Origin: Cacajao melanocephalus
Taxonomy: Eukaryota; Chordata; Mammalia; Primates; Pitheciidae
Assembly (NCBI GenBank): GCA_963573385.1
Contig: CAUYLG010021568.1
Span: 1-64,000 of the forward strand
Length of the DNA stretch: 64,000 nucleotides
Direction of reading: 5' to 3'
Shown here: piece after piece, positions 10,905 through 22,550 of the stretch
Layout of the letters: each line of letters opens with the position of its first letter
Position numbering within the stretch: the stretch's first letter is position 1
The notes under the pieces: model-generated
What the model was told of the DNA's origin: nothing
Databases searched by the model: none
What the model saw: only the letters and a program-made list of their open reading frames with translations
Program-made: the position numbers and the translations under genes

Positions 10905-11395
10905 TCCACATGCTGTTCTCACAATGTGACATTCCTCCCATCAACAGGTGAGGACTAGGTTCTTTCCCTCCGAATCTAGACAGGATTATGACTATAGCAA
11001 AAGTGAGGCTATATGATTTCTGAGACTAGGTCACAAAAGCTGGTACAGCATTTCTCTCATTCCCTTGAGGGCTTGCACTTAGAATCCAGCTGCCATACCC
11101 CAAGGAAACCCAAACTGTTCATGGAGAGACCCACATGGAGAAAAATCTAGGCCACCAGACTACAGCTCAACTGAGCTCCAGGCCAATGGCCAGCACCACT
11201 TTCCAGGTGTTTGAACAAATCATCTTGAGCATAGATCCTTCCCCAGTTGAGTAATGCTGTGTGGAGCAGAGACTAGCTGCCCTTGCCAAGCCCTGCCTGA
11301 CCTCCAGATTGAGGAATAAAACAAATAACTGATGTTGACTTAAGCCACTAGGCTTTGGATAGTATATGATGCAGCAGTAGAAAACTGGAGTACTT
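10905..11395 (+). mobile_element. MLT1-type MaLR LTR, forward
   Basis: Landmarks are 'gactatagcaaaagtgaggc', 'ttgagggcttgcacttagaa', 'cagctgccataccccaagga', 'agagacccacatggag', 'gaggaataaaacaaataact' and the end 'taagccactaggctttgga' with 'gcagcagtagaaaactgg'. It has the same orientation and broad type as the LTR at 8598-9092. Confidence 0.78.
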
Positions 11396-12258
11396 TTTTA
11401 ATGCTTTCCTTTCCTACTGTCTTCTATTTCTCCTCATTCCCTCTGAATTTTTTAGAAGATAAAACTGATCAAGTCATGTCCAAGATCTTTCTTTTTTTTC
11501 CATTAGGATCTCCACCACTCAACGGTAACCACCTTGAGGTCATGAATGATTTCTAAAGGTTATAGTAGCATTAATGTTTTTTGAACAAATCAACTGCTAA
11601 ATATTTTGTTCCTGGAACTGTAATAGAATCTACAATGGAATCTTGACTCATAAAGTGTAAATTCTGTGAAAATGAATAACCAAATTAACAATACTGCTTT
11701 TTTTTCCTTTAGGAATCTAAGAGAAAAGATTTTTAAATAATTCGTTTATTTTCAACTGTTAAAAGAGTTTGCACTTACAAATTGAGAGATGTCCTTGAAG
11801 AAAACACCTTTGACTAAGGAAATACAGTGTGAAAAATCACCACACATTTATTCATAAGCAGATAACATACTGTCTTGCCTAAACTTTAATAATTTGATTT
11901 TGATAAATACCAAACTATAAAAACATAGTTCTGCTTTCTCACATGAAAGCATAAAATAACAAGCAATTCTCAATTATCCTGCGTATACTGTTAGCTATTA
12001 TAATTTCTGAGAATTACAAGATTTTCTGTTAATACATATACCAGACTTTTTTCCTGAATATTCCTTTATTTTTTTCTGTAGTATACAACCACTCCCAAAT
12101 GCCTCCTATAATAAATTCATGGTATTTGCACATTTTTTGTTTTGGTTCCTAGTAATTACTTCTGCTCAAGGCAAGCTATTTTTTTGTTTAATTAGTTGTG
12201 TTAGATTTTTATAACACCTATTTCCTCCAAGGAGTTTAAGGTTCTTAGTAAACAGAGG

Positions 12259-12260
<2 letters not shown>
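11396..12260. other. Unassigned AT-rich sequence
   Basis: T-rich and A-rich runs are common. No repeat family or gene was recognised. Confidence 0.4.

Positions 12261-12311
<51 letters not shown>
12261..12311 (+). repeat. (TG)n microsatellite
   Basis: About 25 uninterrupted TG units, the longest dinucleotide tract in the window. It is likely length-polymorphic. Confidence 0.97.
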
Positions 12312-12312
<1 letters not shown>

Positions 12313-14164
12313 TTTGTTTTAATGAACATCTTCAAAGCACTGAAATAGCAAAGAAGAACAACAACGAAGTTAGAAGGAAGAGATCACAGGATAAGGAACT
12401 GAGCAGCAGGGTCAGAAGTCAATAGGGGCTGGTTTATTTGTAGAGCAGCGAGAACTCAGGGAATTACGAAAATAACTGCATCCAAACCATGCTCAAGTTT
12501 ATAGTGCTACCTTTGGGAAAAGACCTCTGGTCTTTCATTTTTAAGTTGATTTCAAGAACCCTGGTTCCAGGCTACACTGATTCTTTCAGTTGCTTGTATT
12601 TGTGTCAAGTCAACTGATTAAAAATTGAGTAGCAGTCCCTGCTCTTTGTACATTATGTTGAATTTGGCCAAAGCTACACGCTGAAGCAGCCTGAAGTAAA
12701 TGACTCAATTTGACCTTGGCTACATCTAAACCCATGAAAGAAATGAATTGACACAGAGGGTGAAGGAGTGGGGGTGACTGTGTATTTGAAATGAGGGGAG
12801 GCCCAGAAGGCAGTGAGGAGAGGCCAGTGGTTTCCTGGCCCTGAGGGGTAACGAGACCTCTAAGGGGAAGACTGGCATGTGACTATTAGGGAGGCGAGAG
12901 TTTGACACTCCCAATGGAGACTCGGAACTAAGCTAATGTAATGACAATGAAAAAATGTGATACTAATCACATACCAGATTTTGTGGGCATAGACTCATTC
13001 AAAAGTGCCAACCTTGGCTAAACAATATTTGCAAAGCACATGCTAGTTCTATCTGTGCTACAGGAGAGTACTCAATATTTCAGTTGTGGAGACTGATTTC
13101 TTGAGAGAAATTTTTGGTGGTGGTGGATAAAAAGCAAAGCATTTCAACAGCTTCCTTAAGAGGCTATTCATGACCCCATTATATTTAGTGCACAAAAACT
13201 CTAAGTAACCATTTCGTCCTCAGGCAGACAAAACAGAGTTCTTGATTGTTTGTTCAGTTTGAGACATTACGTATTCACAAAAGCAATAAACCTCTTATAA
13301 CCAATATAGCTTCAGTTGGTAAGGACAGAGAGACTTCCTTAGAGTCTCTAAGGAAGGGTGATTGTGGGCTACCTACCTTCTACTTGGCTGAGTCTTAAAA
13401 GTGGTGAAAAAAAAGGGAAAGGATAGAGTGCATGTGAAGCAAGAGAGAAAAGCAAGAGAAAGGGGAAAGCAGAGTTGCTTCAAAATTTGCTTGAGAAATG
13501 GGTCTGTTGAAAAAGATGTTCCATAAATGGAAGAAGTTCTAATTTGTGCAGTATTCTTAAAGCACAAAAGCTTTTAGCATCTTACAGAGCTGCATGAAAT
13601 AAATGGGAGCTGAACCTCAGGAACAAAAACTAACTACCACAAAAGGCCTGAAATGCCTTTTATGCCTAAAAGGGCAGGATTTTAACTGATAAGCCTTCTC
13701 ATGAATATTAAATGGGACAGAGAGAGAAAATAAGCTAAATTTTCAAAATAGCTCCCCAAACCATCAATGAATATTCTAGCATTCTGAAATATATATTATA
13801 TATCATATTGTTCTAAATAGCTTAGATGGGAGCCCCAGCTACACAATTTTGTGTGATTCCATTATGTCTTTGCATTTTTATGATGTTTAAATACATTATT
13901 CGCTATAGTTGTTCCAACACAGAGATACAGTATTCTACCATGAAAGTGAATCATAATTTTTTATAACTTCTTCCCTTGATTATATCAGCAATGTCTATTT
14001 GTATATATTAGAAAAAAATTTTAATGTAAATAAGAAAATAAATATTGCCTATAATATCAATTCTAAAAATAACCAATGTTAATGTATTTATGTTCTTAAA
14101 TATTCATGAGCAAAAACAAACCTATAAACAAATAAATAATATTAAGCACTAAAAATACTATGAA
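12312..14164. other. Unassigned sequence with one perfect palindrome
   Basis: I see no gene or repeat family in this 1.8 kb. It contains a perfect 11-bp inverted repeat at 13334-13356 and a purine-rich patch at 13410-13470. From about 13760 to 14160 it is strongly AT-rich. Confidence 0.4.
13334..13356. repeat. Perfect inverted repeat, 11-bp arms, 1-nt centre
   Basis: CTTCCTTAGAG at 13334-13344 pairs with CTCTAAGGAAG at 13346-13356 around a single T. There is no T-run behind it and no gene beside it, so it is not a convincing terminator or RNA gene. Confidence 0.95.
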
Positions 14165-14800
14165 ATAATAAAATGAATTAATGTGATAATGAGGGAGTGA
14201 CACATGAGGACAGAGAAGAGCTTGGGCTAGCATAGAAGAGCGGGTCACTTTAACAAGGTGTCCTGATTGATGAGAAAGAAGCAGATAAGGCGAGAACCAG
14301 GGGAAGATTGTAAGATTGCTTCAGGAACATAAACTAACCCATGCAAGGCCCTTGGGATAAGAAAGATCTGGAACAAAAGAGACAGAAAGAAGGCCAGTAT
14401 GGCCAGAGCACTCAGAAAGGAGGCTGGAGAGGTGGGCAGGAGCTTAATCACATATAGTCTTGGAAATATCTTCAATGCACTGCAGTAGCAAAGAATTTGG
14501 ATTTCATTTTGTTGGTTTCCATCATGGAAAGTTTCTCATCTCTTCTAGAAAGAACCTCTGTATCCAGCTTAGATCACAGGAGACAAGAGAGAAAGCAAGC
14601 CCACCTGTCAAGAGCTTGTTGTGGGAATCCAGGTAGCCTGGATGAAGGTGTGGTAAGATTCAAGATGTGTTTTGGGTAAAGATGATGTAATATTAGATAG
14701 ATCAAAGTATGAAGAAAATAAAAAGATCAAGGATGATTCTTAGGTTTTTGGTCTAGCTATTGGGGTCACGGTAGTTCTGTTTACTGAGTAATGAAAGGTC
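14165..14800 (-). mobile_element. L2 LINE fragment, reverse
   Basis: The reverse-strand L2 order is visible: 'catgcaaggcccttgggat', 'gacagaaagaaggccagtat', 'ggtgggcaggagcttaatca', 'aatttggatttcattttgt', 'atcaaggatgattcttaggt' and 'tttactgagtaatgaaagg'. These correspond to the L2 3' region in which 'gcctcagggcctttgca' is read on the other strand. Internal gaps are likely. Confidence 0.75.
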
Positions 14801-15436
14801 ATGGCTAAAGTTCCTTTATTCACACAGTAAGAAATACATTATTAAAACATTTTCCATTTTTGGTTAGTTACTAAGGACCTCAGAGACACAATTAGCTTTG
14901 AAAAATAGTAATGAGTACCAGAGGTTTCTGACATATTTTTGTCTATCCAACTCAATGATTTCTGATCTTTCAACATGTTTTTGTTTACCTAAGTCCCTGT
15001 TTCATAGATCAATAGTAAGTTTACTTTTTAAATAATATAAGGTCACATATTATAAAGAAAGATAAATATATTCCCACCAAGCAACCCTTGATCCTGGGAT
15101 TGAACCATATTTACACATATTAGTCATCTTCATTTCTTCTCTTGTTACAGATGACTTGGATACTTTGCCTAGTTTTTAGTGTCATTTGTCTTTCAATTTT
15201 GTTTTAGTGCTTCCTGATATATATATTTAATTTTTACACAAACATCAATATTTTCCTTCATGATATTTTGTTGTGTTTATAGTGCCATATCAGCTAAATA
15301 TTTACCTACCACATACTTTTTCAACCCATTTGGGAGTAACTCAATCATTCATAAAATGAGGTTTTCATGGGCTTGGATCCTAAAGACTTGGTCGTCTTCT
15401 TATAGCTGCATTATTTTTTAAAAATCTCAAAACTCT
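14801..15436. other. Unassigned AT-rich sequence
   Basis: No family was recognised. The last bases, 15421-15436, are the left target duplication of the next Alu. Confidence 0.4.
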
Positions 15437-16264
<828 letters not shown>

Positions 16265-16390
16265 CCTTACAAGTAATATTGTGTTTCATCCACTAGATCA
16301 TATGCTCTCTTAGGGCAAAGTCTGTGTTTTCTCCCTCACAACTTGCAGTAAATTGTGAATGTAGCCACAATATATCATATTAATTTTTTG
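16265..16390 (+). mobile_element. L2 3' fragment, forward, first part (split by MLT1)
   Basis: 'ccactagatcatatgctctc', 'ttagggcaaagtctgtgttt' and 'tctccctcacaacttgcag' match the L2 block 'ccactagaatgtaagctcc ... gggcagggactttgtct'. The element breaks off where the MLT1 LTR begins and seems to resume at 16855. Confidence 0.65.
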
Positions 16391-16394
16391 TATT

Positions 16395-16848
16395 ACATAT
16401 TAAGCAATATGTCTTTGCAGCTCCTCCTGTTAAGAGGTGGAATTTACTCTCCCTCCCCTTGAATGGAGGCTGGGCTTGTGACTTGCCTTGAATAATAGGA
16501 CTCATCAAAAGTAATACTGTGCTAGTTCCAAGCAGAGGCCTCAAGAGGCCGTTCATGCTCTTGAAAATCTGCCTCTGTGAACTAGCCGAGCAAGCCAGCT
16601 GGAGGATGGCAAGCCACTTCAATCAGGGACAAGCAGCTGAGGCCATTCTAGTCCAGCCAGTCTCAGCTGACCCAAAGTTCACTGCAGTTGTATGAGTGAG
16701 CCAAGCCAACACCAGAAGAAAAGCCCAGCTCACCCCAGACACAATGCCAACCTGCAGGATTATAAGCTACATCAGTGGCTGCTGTTTTAAGCCACAAAGA
16801 TGAAGGGTGGTTTGTTATGCAGCAAAAGCTAACAGACACACCATTACA
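16395..16848 (+). mobile_element. MLT1-type MaLR LTR, forward, inserted in L2
   Basis: Landmarks are 'gttaagaggtggaatttact', 'cttgaatggaggctgggctt', 'tgacttgccttgaataatag', 'cttgaaaatctgcctctgtg', 'gtgagccaagccaa' and the end 'ttttaagccacaaagatgaa' with 'tttgttatgcagcaaaagct'. No coding content. The flanking L2 pieces on both sides make the insertion order clear. Confidence 0.85.
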
Positions 16849-16854
16849 CCTAGT

Positions 16855-16920
16855 GATTACCACAGTACCAGGCATTTAGAAGGTGCATATTGGAAGCTGG
16901 ATAAATATATTGAGGAATAA
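16855..16920 (+). mobile_element. L2 3' end, forward, second part
   Basis: 'cacagtaccaggcatttaga', 'aggtgcatattggaagctgg' and 'aaatatattgaggaataaac' are decayed forms of the L2 terminus ('acagtgcctggcacatagta ... caataaatatttgttgaa'). It continues the fragment at 16265-16390. Confidence 0.6.
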
Positions 16921-16944
16921 ACTAACCCGTCTAACATAATGCCC

Positions 16945-17070
16945 AAATGTGGGTCAGTTCTGTGCTAAATACTAGGATAGAGAGAGAATGAGACATGGTT
17001 TCTGTCATCAAAGAACCCAGGGACTAGCAGAAGAGACAATTAGGTGATATTTATACAAGGTGGTGTAACA
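16945..17070 (-). mobile_element. L2 3' fragment, reverse
   Basis: 'tctgtgctaaatactaggat', 'gagacatggtttctgtcatc', 'aaagaacccagggactagca' and 'gagacaattaggtgat' match the reverse-strand L2 block ('tgtgctaggcactgggatac ... tttctgccctcaaggagctc'). It faces the fragment that ends at 16920. Confidence 0.65.
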
Positions 17071-17989
17071 ATCCAGGGGTAATATCTCAGGAGTAAAAGG
17101 GTTCTTAGAAAACTTTATTTGCAGACGAAGCGGGGTAAAGGGAAGTGCACTGTTCAGGTTTCAAGGGTGTTTGACATGACTCTAGAGCAAGTTTCAGCTT
17201 CTACCTGGCCTGACCTCATGAACCTAACAGCACCTTGTAAGGAGACTCCAGAATAGTGGTAACTTAAGAACTGACTTTTTCATGGAACTTGGGGTCATTA
17301 CTAGGGACTCATTTATCTGTCTTCTCTTGAGGACACTCTGGTATCAGAAAACTATTCTCAGGAGTCAATTTGCACATGAGAACCTGTAACCCAAAGGAGT
17401 ACCTTTTAAAAGGATCCTAGGAACTTTTGCCAAGTCCCCTAGGGACCTGGGCTTGGATGCAGGGAAGATGGCACATCTCTGTGCCGATGTGCCATCTCTA
17501 TATTCCAGGAGACTCCTCTTGAGAGGAATGGAACATGCAGAGAAGCTTCTGCAGACAGGTTGGAGCCCTGGGAACACTGTTGAGAGGAAGTCCAGGAACT
17601 GTCCCTTATGAGAGCTGCATTAGTTGTAGCAGGAAGAAATGTTACGCTAAACAAAACCTGTGCTGGGGGTATCCATTCCAGCAAGACTTGTCTTTAAAAG
17701 AAAAGGAATTCAGTCCCTAATGGGCACACCATCCAGGAAAAATATGATTAACCCTTTTAATATTCCCTATTCCAAGGATGCAGAATATATTTTTCTCACC
17801 ATGTGTTACAGGGTTCAAGGCTCAGAAACTCTAAGTGGAGACTTTATCTATTACTGAGTCCCTAAAAATGCCAAGTCTACCAGGAGCAAAGAGCCCAAGG
17901 AAAGGAGGTTAATCTTGTTTCAAACTTATGGTATGTTTGCGTCTGTGCTCTGAGGCCAGTAGCTGCCATTCCTTATTTTATAACATTTC
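17071..17989. other. Unassigned sequence, locally less AT-rich
   Basis: Several overlapping short frames occur on both strands between 17365 and 17860, and none has a recognisable domain. Codon content and context give no reason to call a gene. Old repeat material continuing into 17990-18515 is possible. Confidence 0.35.
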
Positions 17990-18515
17990 CCTGAGGTGGT
18001 GATCATCTGCTGGTATTTTTCTGGGGAACCACCACGCCCCATTCTTAAGCATGTGATTTGGACAGAGCTGATGATAAGTGGGCCATTACTGACCCAGGTC
18101 TGGCCAGAATACACTTTTGCCTTGCACAAAGTGATGGTTTCCGGCATGGCAAGGTCACCTCAAGCCACTGATACTCAAAGGATCAGACCAGGACTTGTGC
18201 TGAAGCTATTTGCAGAGACCCTTCTGCTCCAGAAAAGGCTAACTGTCAGGGCAACAGAAGTCTGGAGCTGCTGGTGGTCTTCTTTGCTGGCACATGCAGG
18301 GAGCCCACTCACTCAGAGGAGAGCAGACCCCAGAGCGGAAAGAGAAAGGAAGCAGTACAATGTTCTGATGACACTGGGGAGGCCCTTGGATCCTGTGGAA
18401 TCTGAAGCCACGTTTATCTCTGGAATATCTCAGATACTTGAGTCAATAAATCCCTGTTTTGTTCAGGCTGGTTTGTACTGGTCATTTGATCACTTGAAAT
18501 CCAAATAACCCTGAC
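17990..18515 (+). mobile_element. Ancient interspersed repeat with AATAAA near its end (family not named)
   Basis: The sequence follows a common mammalian repeat that I recognise by its order but cannot name with certainty: 'gtgatttggacagagctgat', then 'tggagctgctggtggtcttc', 'agagcggaaagagaaaggaa', 'gatgacactggggaggccct', 'gagtcaataaatccctgttt' and 'aataaccctgactaattt'. A 170-codon forward frame (17996-18508) runs through it, but the frame is not conserved in that family as far as I know and has no domain. I treat it as repeat, not gene. Confidence 0.55.
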
Positions 18516-18537
18516 TAATTTGCATGTATTTCCATTC

Positions 18538-18672
18538 GCTTCAATTCAACAAACATGGATTGAGGACCTGCGGAGGGCCAGGCACTGCACTAGGTTCTGG
18601 GGCTGCATGTATGAACAAAGCATAGTCGCTGACCTCCTGGGAGTAAACCTGCAATTTAGAGGATCTCTAAAG
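18538..18672 (-). mobile_element. L2 3' end, reverse
   Basis: 'tcaattcaacaaacatggat', 'agggccaggcactgcactag', 'gttctggggctgcatgtatg' and 'gctgacctcctgggagtaaa' are the reverse-strand L2 terminus in order. Confidence 0.85.
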
Positions 18673-19735
18673 GTTAGCAGGGCCACATGCTGTTTTGAAA
18701 GCATGGTTCACGGATGTCTGTGTTGTTTCCATCTAACTGAACCAGAACAGCCATTTTAAAGGACAAGGAAATGGAATAATACCCAACTGGTAAACATGTT
18801 CAGAGAACATAATACTGCCAGTATATTTTTACAAGCTAATAAGCGAAGAATAAAATTATCTTCGAGAAGCTATTCAATGAGAATCAGAACCTTTCTTATC
18901 TAAAATTAGTATTCCAGAACACAATACTTTATTCAAAGCCTACTGTACTGAAAATAACAATGCAGAAAAATAAACTCATACTAAATTTAGTTGAGTGTTA
19001 ATTATGATAAACAAAAAAATCCAGAGAGAGCATGAAACACTTGAGTACATAACAATTTAGGAGTTCATTTAGATAGTTTTGTATTCTAAATAATTTACTT
19101 TGATGCCATTCATCAGTACTCATTTTCAATCTGAAAATATATGAGGAAACAGATTACCTTTCCAAATGGAAATATATTCACATTATGAATCAGGTACTCT
19201 GGGGGATATAGTACTGAAATGCTTCGGGGCTTTTGCTTTTAACAAATGAAAAGCTGCATGGCAAGACCCTTAATAAAACTAGATGAGTCAAAAAAGAGAC
19301 ATTTCCCAAAGATCTCATATTAGTATTATTCATCATTTATAAATAAAGTAACTTTATTATAAAAGTTTTTAAAGCAGATTATACTAAAAAGATAAACTAA
19401 GAATTAGCATATAACTTTTACAGAAATAAATCTGACAGGAATGCCAAGGTTAAGAGGTACAGCAAACTAAGTAAAGCTAAAAAGTAAAGTTCTGCCTCAG
19501 CTTCCACTTTTCTGAGTCTCTCAGTTTTTTTAATGCCAGTCTTCAGATGCTATGTGTGTCCACAAATATTAATCTAGAAAGTTCTACAAATTCTAAAAGT
19601 ATTCCTCTCCTTTTGTCCAAGTATTGGCCATTCATACTTCTGGAGCAGAGAGGAGTGATATGCTGGTGTATAGGGGAAGCCATTTCCTTTAGGTGGGAAA
19701 AAGGCAAGAAAACTTCAGTTTTTTTTCAAGTTTGG
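18673..19735. other. Unassigned AT-rich sequence
   Basis: No gene or repeat family was recognised over about 1 kb. From 18780 to 19480 it is strongly AT-rich. Confidence 0.4.
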
Positions 19736-19866
19736 ATTTCTTTTTATTTTATTTTAAGTTCTGGGATACATGTGCGGGATGTGCAGGACGTGCAGGTTTG
19801 TCACAGAGGTAAACGTGTGCCATGGTGGTTTGCTGCACAGAACAACCCATCACCTAGGGATTAAGC
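19736..19866 (-). mobile_element. L1 3' end fragment (primate L1PA/PB type), reverse
   Basis: A T-rich start at 19740-19756 is followed by 'aagttctgggatacatgtgc', 'acgtgcaggtttgtcacaga', 'cgtgtgccatggtggtttgc' and 'cccatcacctagggattaag', the reverse complement of the L1 3' UTR end. Only about 130 bp were retained, a strongly 5'-truncated insertion. Confidence 0.92.
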
Positions 19867-20614
19867 CCTGCTGTCTCACCATTCTGAAGCACTATGACCT
19901 GGCTGTATCAAAAGTGAACTTGGGGTTTAGTTTCAAATAATGTGACTATATCAAGGTGCAGGAAGCAGCCAAGCCAATGTGAGTGTGGATTCCAGTTAGA
20001 AAGATTAAAAATCTGTGCTCTGCATTCTTCTTTATCTCCATACAGTGGAGTTTATTTGCCTGTTTCCACAATCTCCTAGTAACAATTTCTCTGAAAGACC
20101 AAGCCTTACCTCAGCTGCCCTAAAGGAAAGCGATTTTGTCACTCTCCCTTCAAGTACTTTTCATTCCAGGTGCAGTTATGAGAGTGGCTAGCCCGTGAGG
20201 AGGCCCAGCCATGAGGAGGCCCAGATGGAAATCAAGAACTTGTGCTGTGCCAGGGCAGCTCCCTCCAGCTGGGTCCTAGGCCTTGATGCATCTTATGACC
20301 GTCACAGAGCAACCTCACAAAGTAGTGAACAGCAAGATGTTCGTGATTAATAATCAACTTAATGTGTTGCGGGCTCAAACACAAGCCAGTAATATATTTT
20401 AAAAGTGCTAACTACAAAGCAGGGGATGGAAATCACAATGGGATATCAAAGACCTAAGCAGCTCTCAAGCTCTTTAGACCGGTGAGGCACCCCTGCACTC
20501 TTCAAGTCAATTCAACTTTGTAACATTTATTCCATCCATTTTAAAGGAAAGCTGGCCTTGCTAACAATTGGTAAGTCACCCTTAGATAGATACCTTTGCC
20601 TTCTGCACCAACTG
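19867..20614. other. Unassigned sequence with a small tandem duplication
   Basis: No repeat family was recognised. The segment GTGAGGAGGCCCAGCC at 20195-20210 is followed by its near copy ATGAGGAGGCCCAGAT at 20211-20226, a 16-bp period. Confidence 0.45.
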
Positions 20615-20860
20615 ATACTGTCAGTTATGTGTCATAATATCCACCAATACACATAATAAGGTGCTTCATACCTAGTGGATGCTAATAAATATTTGTAAAA
20701 AGGTCTTAGAATGGGTTGAAAGAAGTCCAAAAGAATCCACATAGCCTTAAAAGGATGAAGGTCCAGGGAAAATATTGATAGGGAGTAACAATAGGTAGCT
20801 ACCTGTTGTTCAGTACCTACTATATACCAGATGTTACATTTTTAAATTAAAATAATGCTT
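20615..20860. mobile_element. Possible L2 or MIR scraps
   Basis: 'ggtgcttcatacctagtgga' and 'tgctaataaatatttgtaaa' at about 20660-20700 resemble a forward L2 terminus. 'agtacctactatataccaga' at 20812-20831 resembles a reverse MIR or L2 block. Both are short and uncertain. Confidence 0.35.
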
Positions 20861-21489
20861 ACTATGCCATTCAAAGAAATCACAGAAGTGGTATTAAATA
20901 GAAGTAAAATTGTTTTTATTGTAAGACTGACAGAGGCCTGGCACATGAAGGTTACCTGATAAGGGCATATTCCTGCATTTACAAGTTTACCAAGAATCTG
21001 GACTAATCATGCAGTTAGGCTGAGGTCAATGACATTTTTCCTGCAGGAGGTTTGGTTGCTCCCATTGACCTTCCGGAGTTTAGGCGTTTGACATTCAACA
21101 CAGACTTGATCATTTAGATTTTCCCCTTACACCGAAAAAAAAAACAAAAAACAAAAAAACCTCCCATATTTCCCATTGCAGGAGGATGCACCCTTTAAGC
21201 AAAAGCAAGGCAGAGCATCAATGTAAAAATAAGAACGGTATAAACTAGTGAATATAAATGCTGAGAGGCACAATACAATTCTAAAAGTTCTATTTTCAGA
21301 TTTATTTAGATTTTAAATATCCTTTCTTTGAATCTAAATTCAGAAGATGAAGACTTATTGCTCACCAAGGAAATGCTTGATATACTGGCAATTTTCTCTT
21401 TACCCTTCAGGGTACTCCTTATATATTGAACTCTTTAGAATGTGACTTCTATGCCTTTAAATTACACAGTCTTCTAACTATAAAATGAA
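20861..21489. other. Unassigned sequence with an A-rich run
   Basis: An A-rich run with C interruptions lies at 21135-21161. Nothing else was recognised. Confidence 0.4.
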
Positions 21490-21610
21490 AAAAAATTTTA
21501 GTGCCAGAAAGAGGCAGAGCTGGATCATCAAGTTCAAGTCTAATTTTATAGTGAAGGATGATGAGGACTTGCTTGGGGTTACACAGAGGGAGACAATAAG
21601 GCAGAAGACC
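21490..21610 (-). mobile_element. MIR-like fragment, reverse
   Basis: 'attttatagtgaaggatgat', 'gaggacttgcttggggttac' and 'acagaggg' resemble the reverse-strand MIR core ('attttacagatgaggaaact ... acttgcccaaggtcacacag'). Confidence 0.5.
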
Positions 21611-22194
21611 AAAACCATTGACTTTCATGAGGGAGCTATTTTTTAGACACCTACCTTATGTCTCTGAGTCCAACAGTTCTTAGTTGTTACATTCTGCTCT
21701 AGGTTATATCTTTGTCAGGAGGCAATTTCTTTATATCAATACTTCATCAGCTCAAATGTTTGCAAACAAGCAAAACAAGTCATAAGTGCTTTTGCATAAA
21801 TTCTCGTTTCCTTTTAGAAGGGATATGCAAAACATTTTTTTTAAAAGAATGCTAAGTTTGCTGGACTCATGGAGTTACCCAACAGAACAATTCCTAGACT
21901 GTACCTATAACAAGTAAATAACTAGTTAGTGTGTGGTAGACTGGTGAGTGTTTATTACCAATATCTCATAGTTATCTCAAGAAATTTATAAATACCCAGT
22001 TGGTGGGCATACAATATTTTCCCCAAAGCAGCACAGTTTTGAAAAACAAATTACAATGAGATTTTTCACAGCACATTCTCTGATCTGGTGTGATCAACTT
22101 CGTGCAGAAACAGCTTACTCTCTAACAAAATTTATAGACTTTCTGCCATAATATAGATAATATGAATCAAACCAACTTGTCCACTCTTTTTTTA
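21611..22194. other. Unassigned sequence
   Basis: No gene or repeat family was recognised. Confidence 0.4.
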
Positions 22195-22550
22195 TCTTTT
22201 GCTGGAAAGCAGCTGCCGAGCCACTGACACTTCCTATCAACTCTTGCGTCTGCGGGGCGCCACGTGACTGGTTCTCATCAGTGAAGCGTGTTAGGGATGT
22301 GTGTCACTTACCAGCAAAGGTGGATAAGAGGAGGCTGTCTTCTCATTCTCTTTCTCTTTTTGCCTGAATATTAAAGACTCCAAGACTTCTATCAAGTAGC
22401 ACAGTTCCAATATGGAAGGAACTTGGGTTCCAGGAAAGCTCAAAAATATCTAGATTTGATGTTACGTGAGTTAAACATAAACTTTTATTGTGTTAAGCTA
22501 CTGAAATTTTGGGGTTTATTTTTATAGGTATTAGCAAAAACCTAACACAT
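22195..22550 (+). mobile_element. MLT1-like MaLR LTR, forward, diverged
   Basis: The 3' end reads 'attgtgttaagctactgaaa' then 'ttttggggtttatttttata' and 'aaaaacctaac', the pattern of MaLR LTR ends ('ttaagccactgagattttgg'). A GC-richer core with 'tgcggggcgccacgtgac' lies at 22252-22269. Family assignment is tentative. Confidence 0.55.

Noticed and set aside
13334..13356. Palindrome considered as a transcription terminator or microRNA hairpin
   Set aside because: There is no gene next to it and no T-run. The stem is too short for a microRNA precursor.
17365..17860. Cluster of short overlapping frames on both strands
   Set aside because: The frames overlap each other on opposite strands, lack domains and have no promoter or splice context that I can support.
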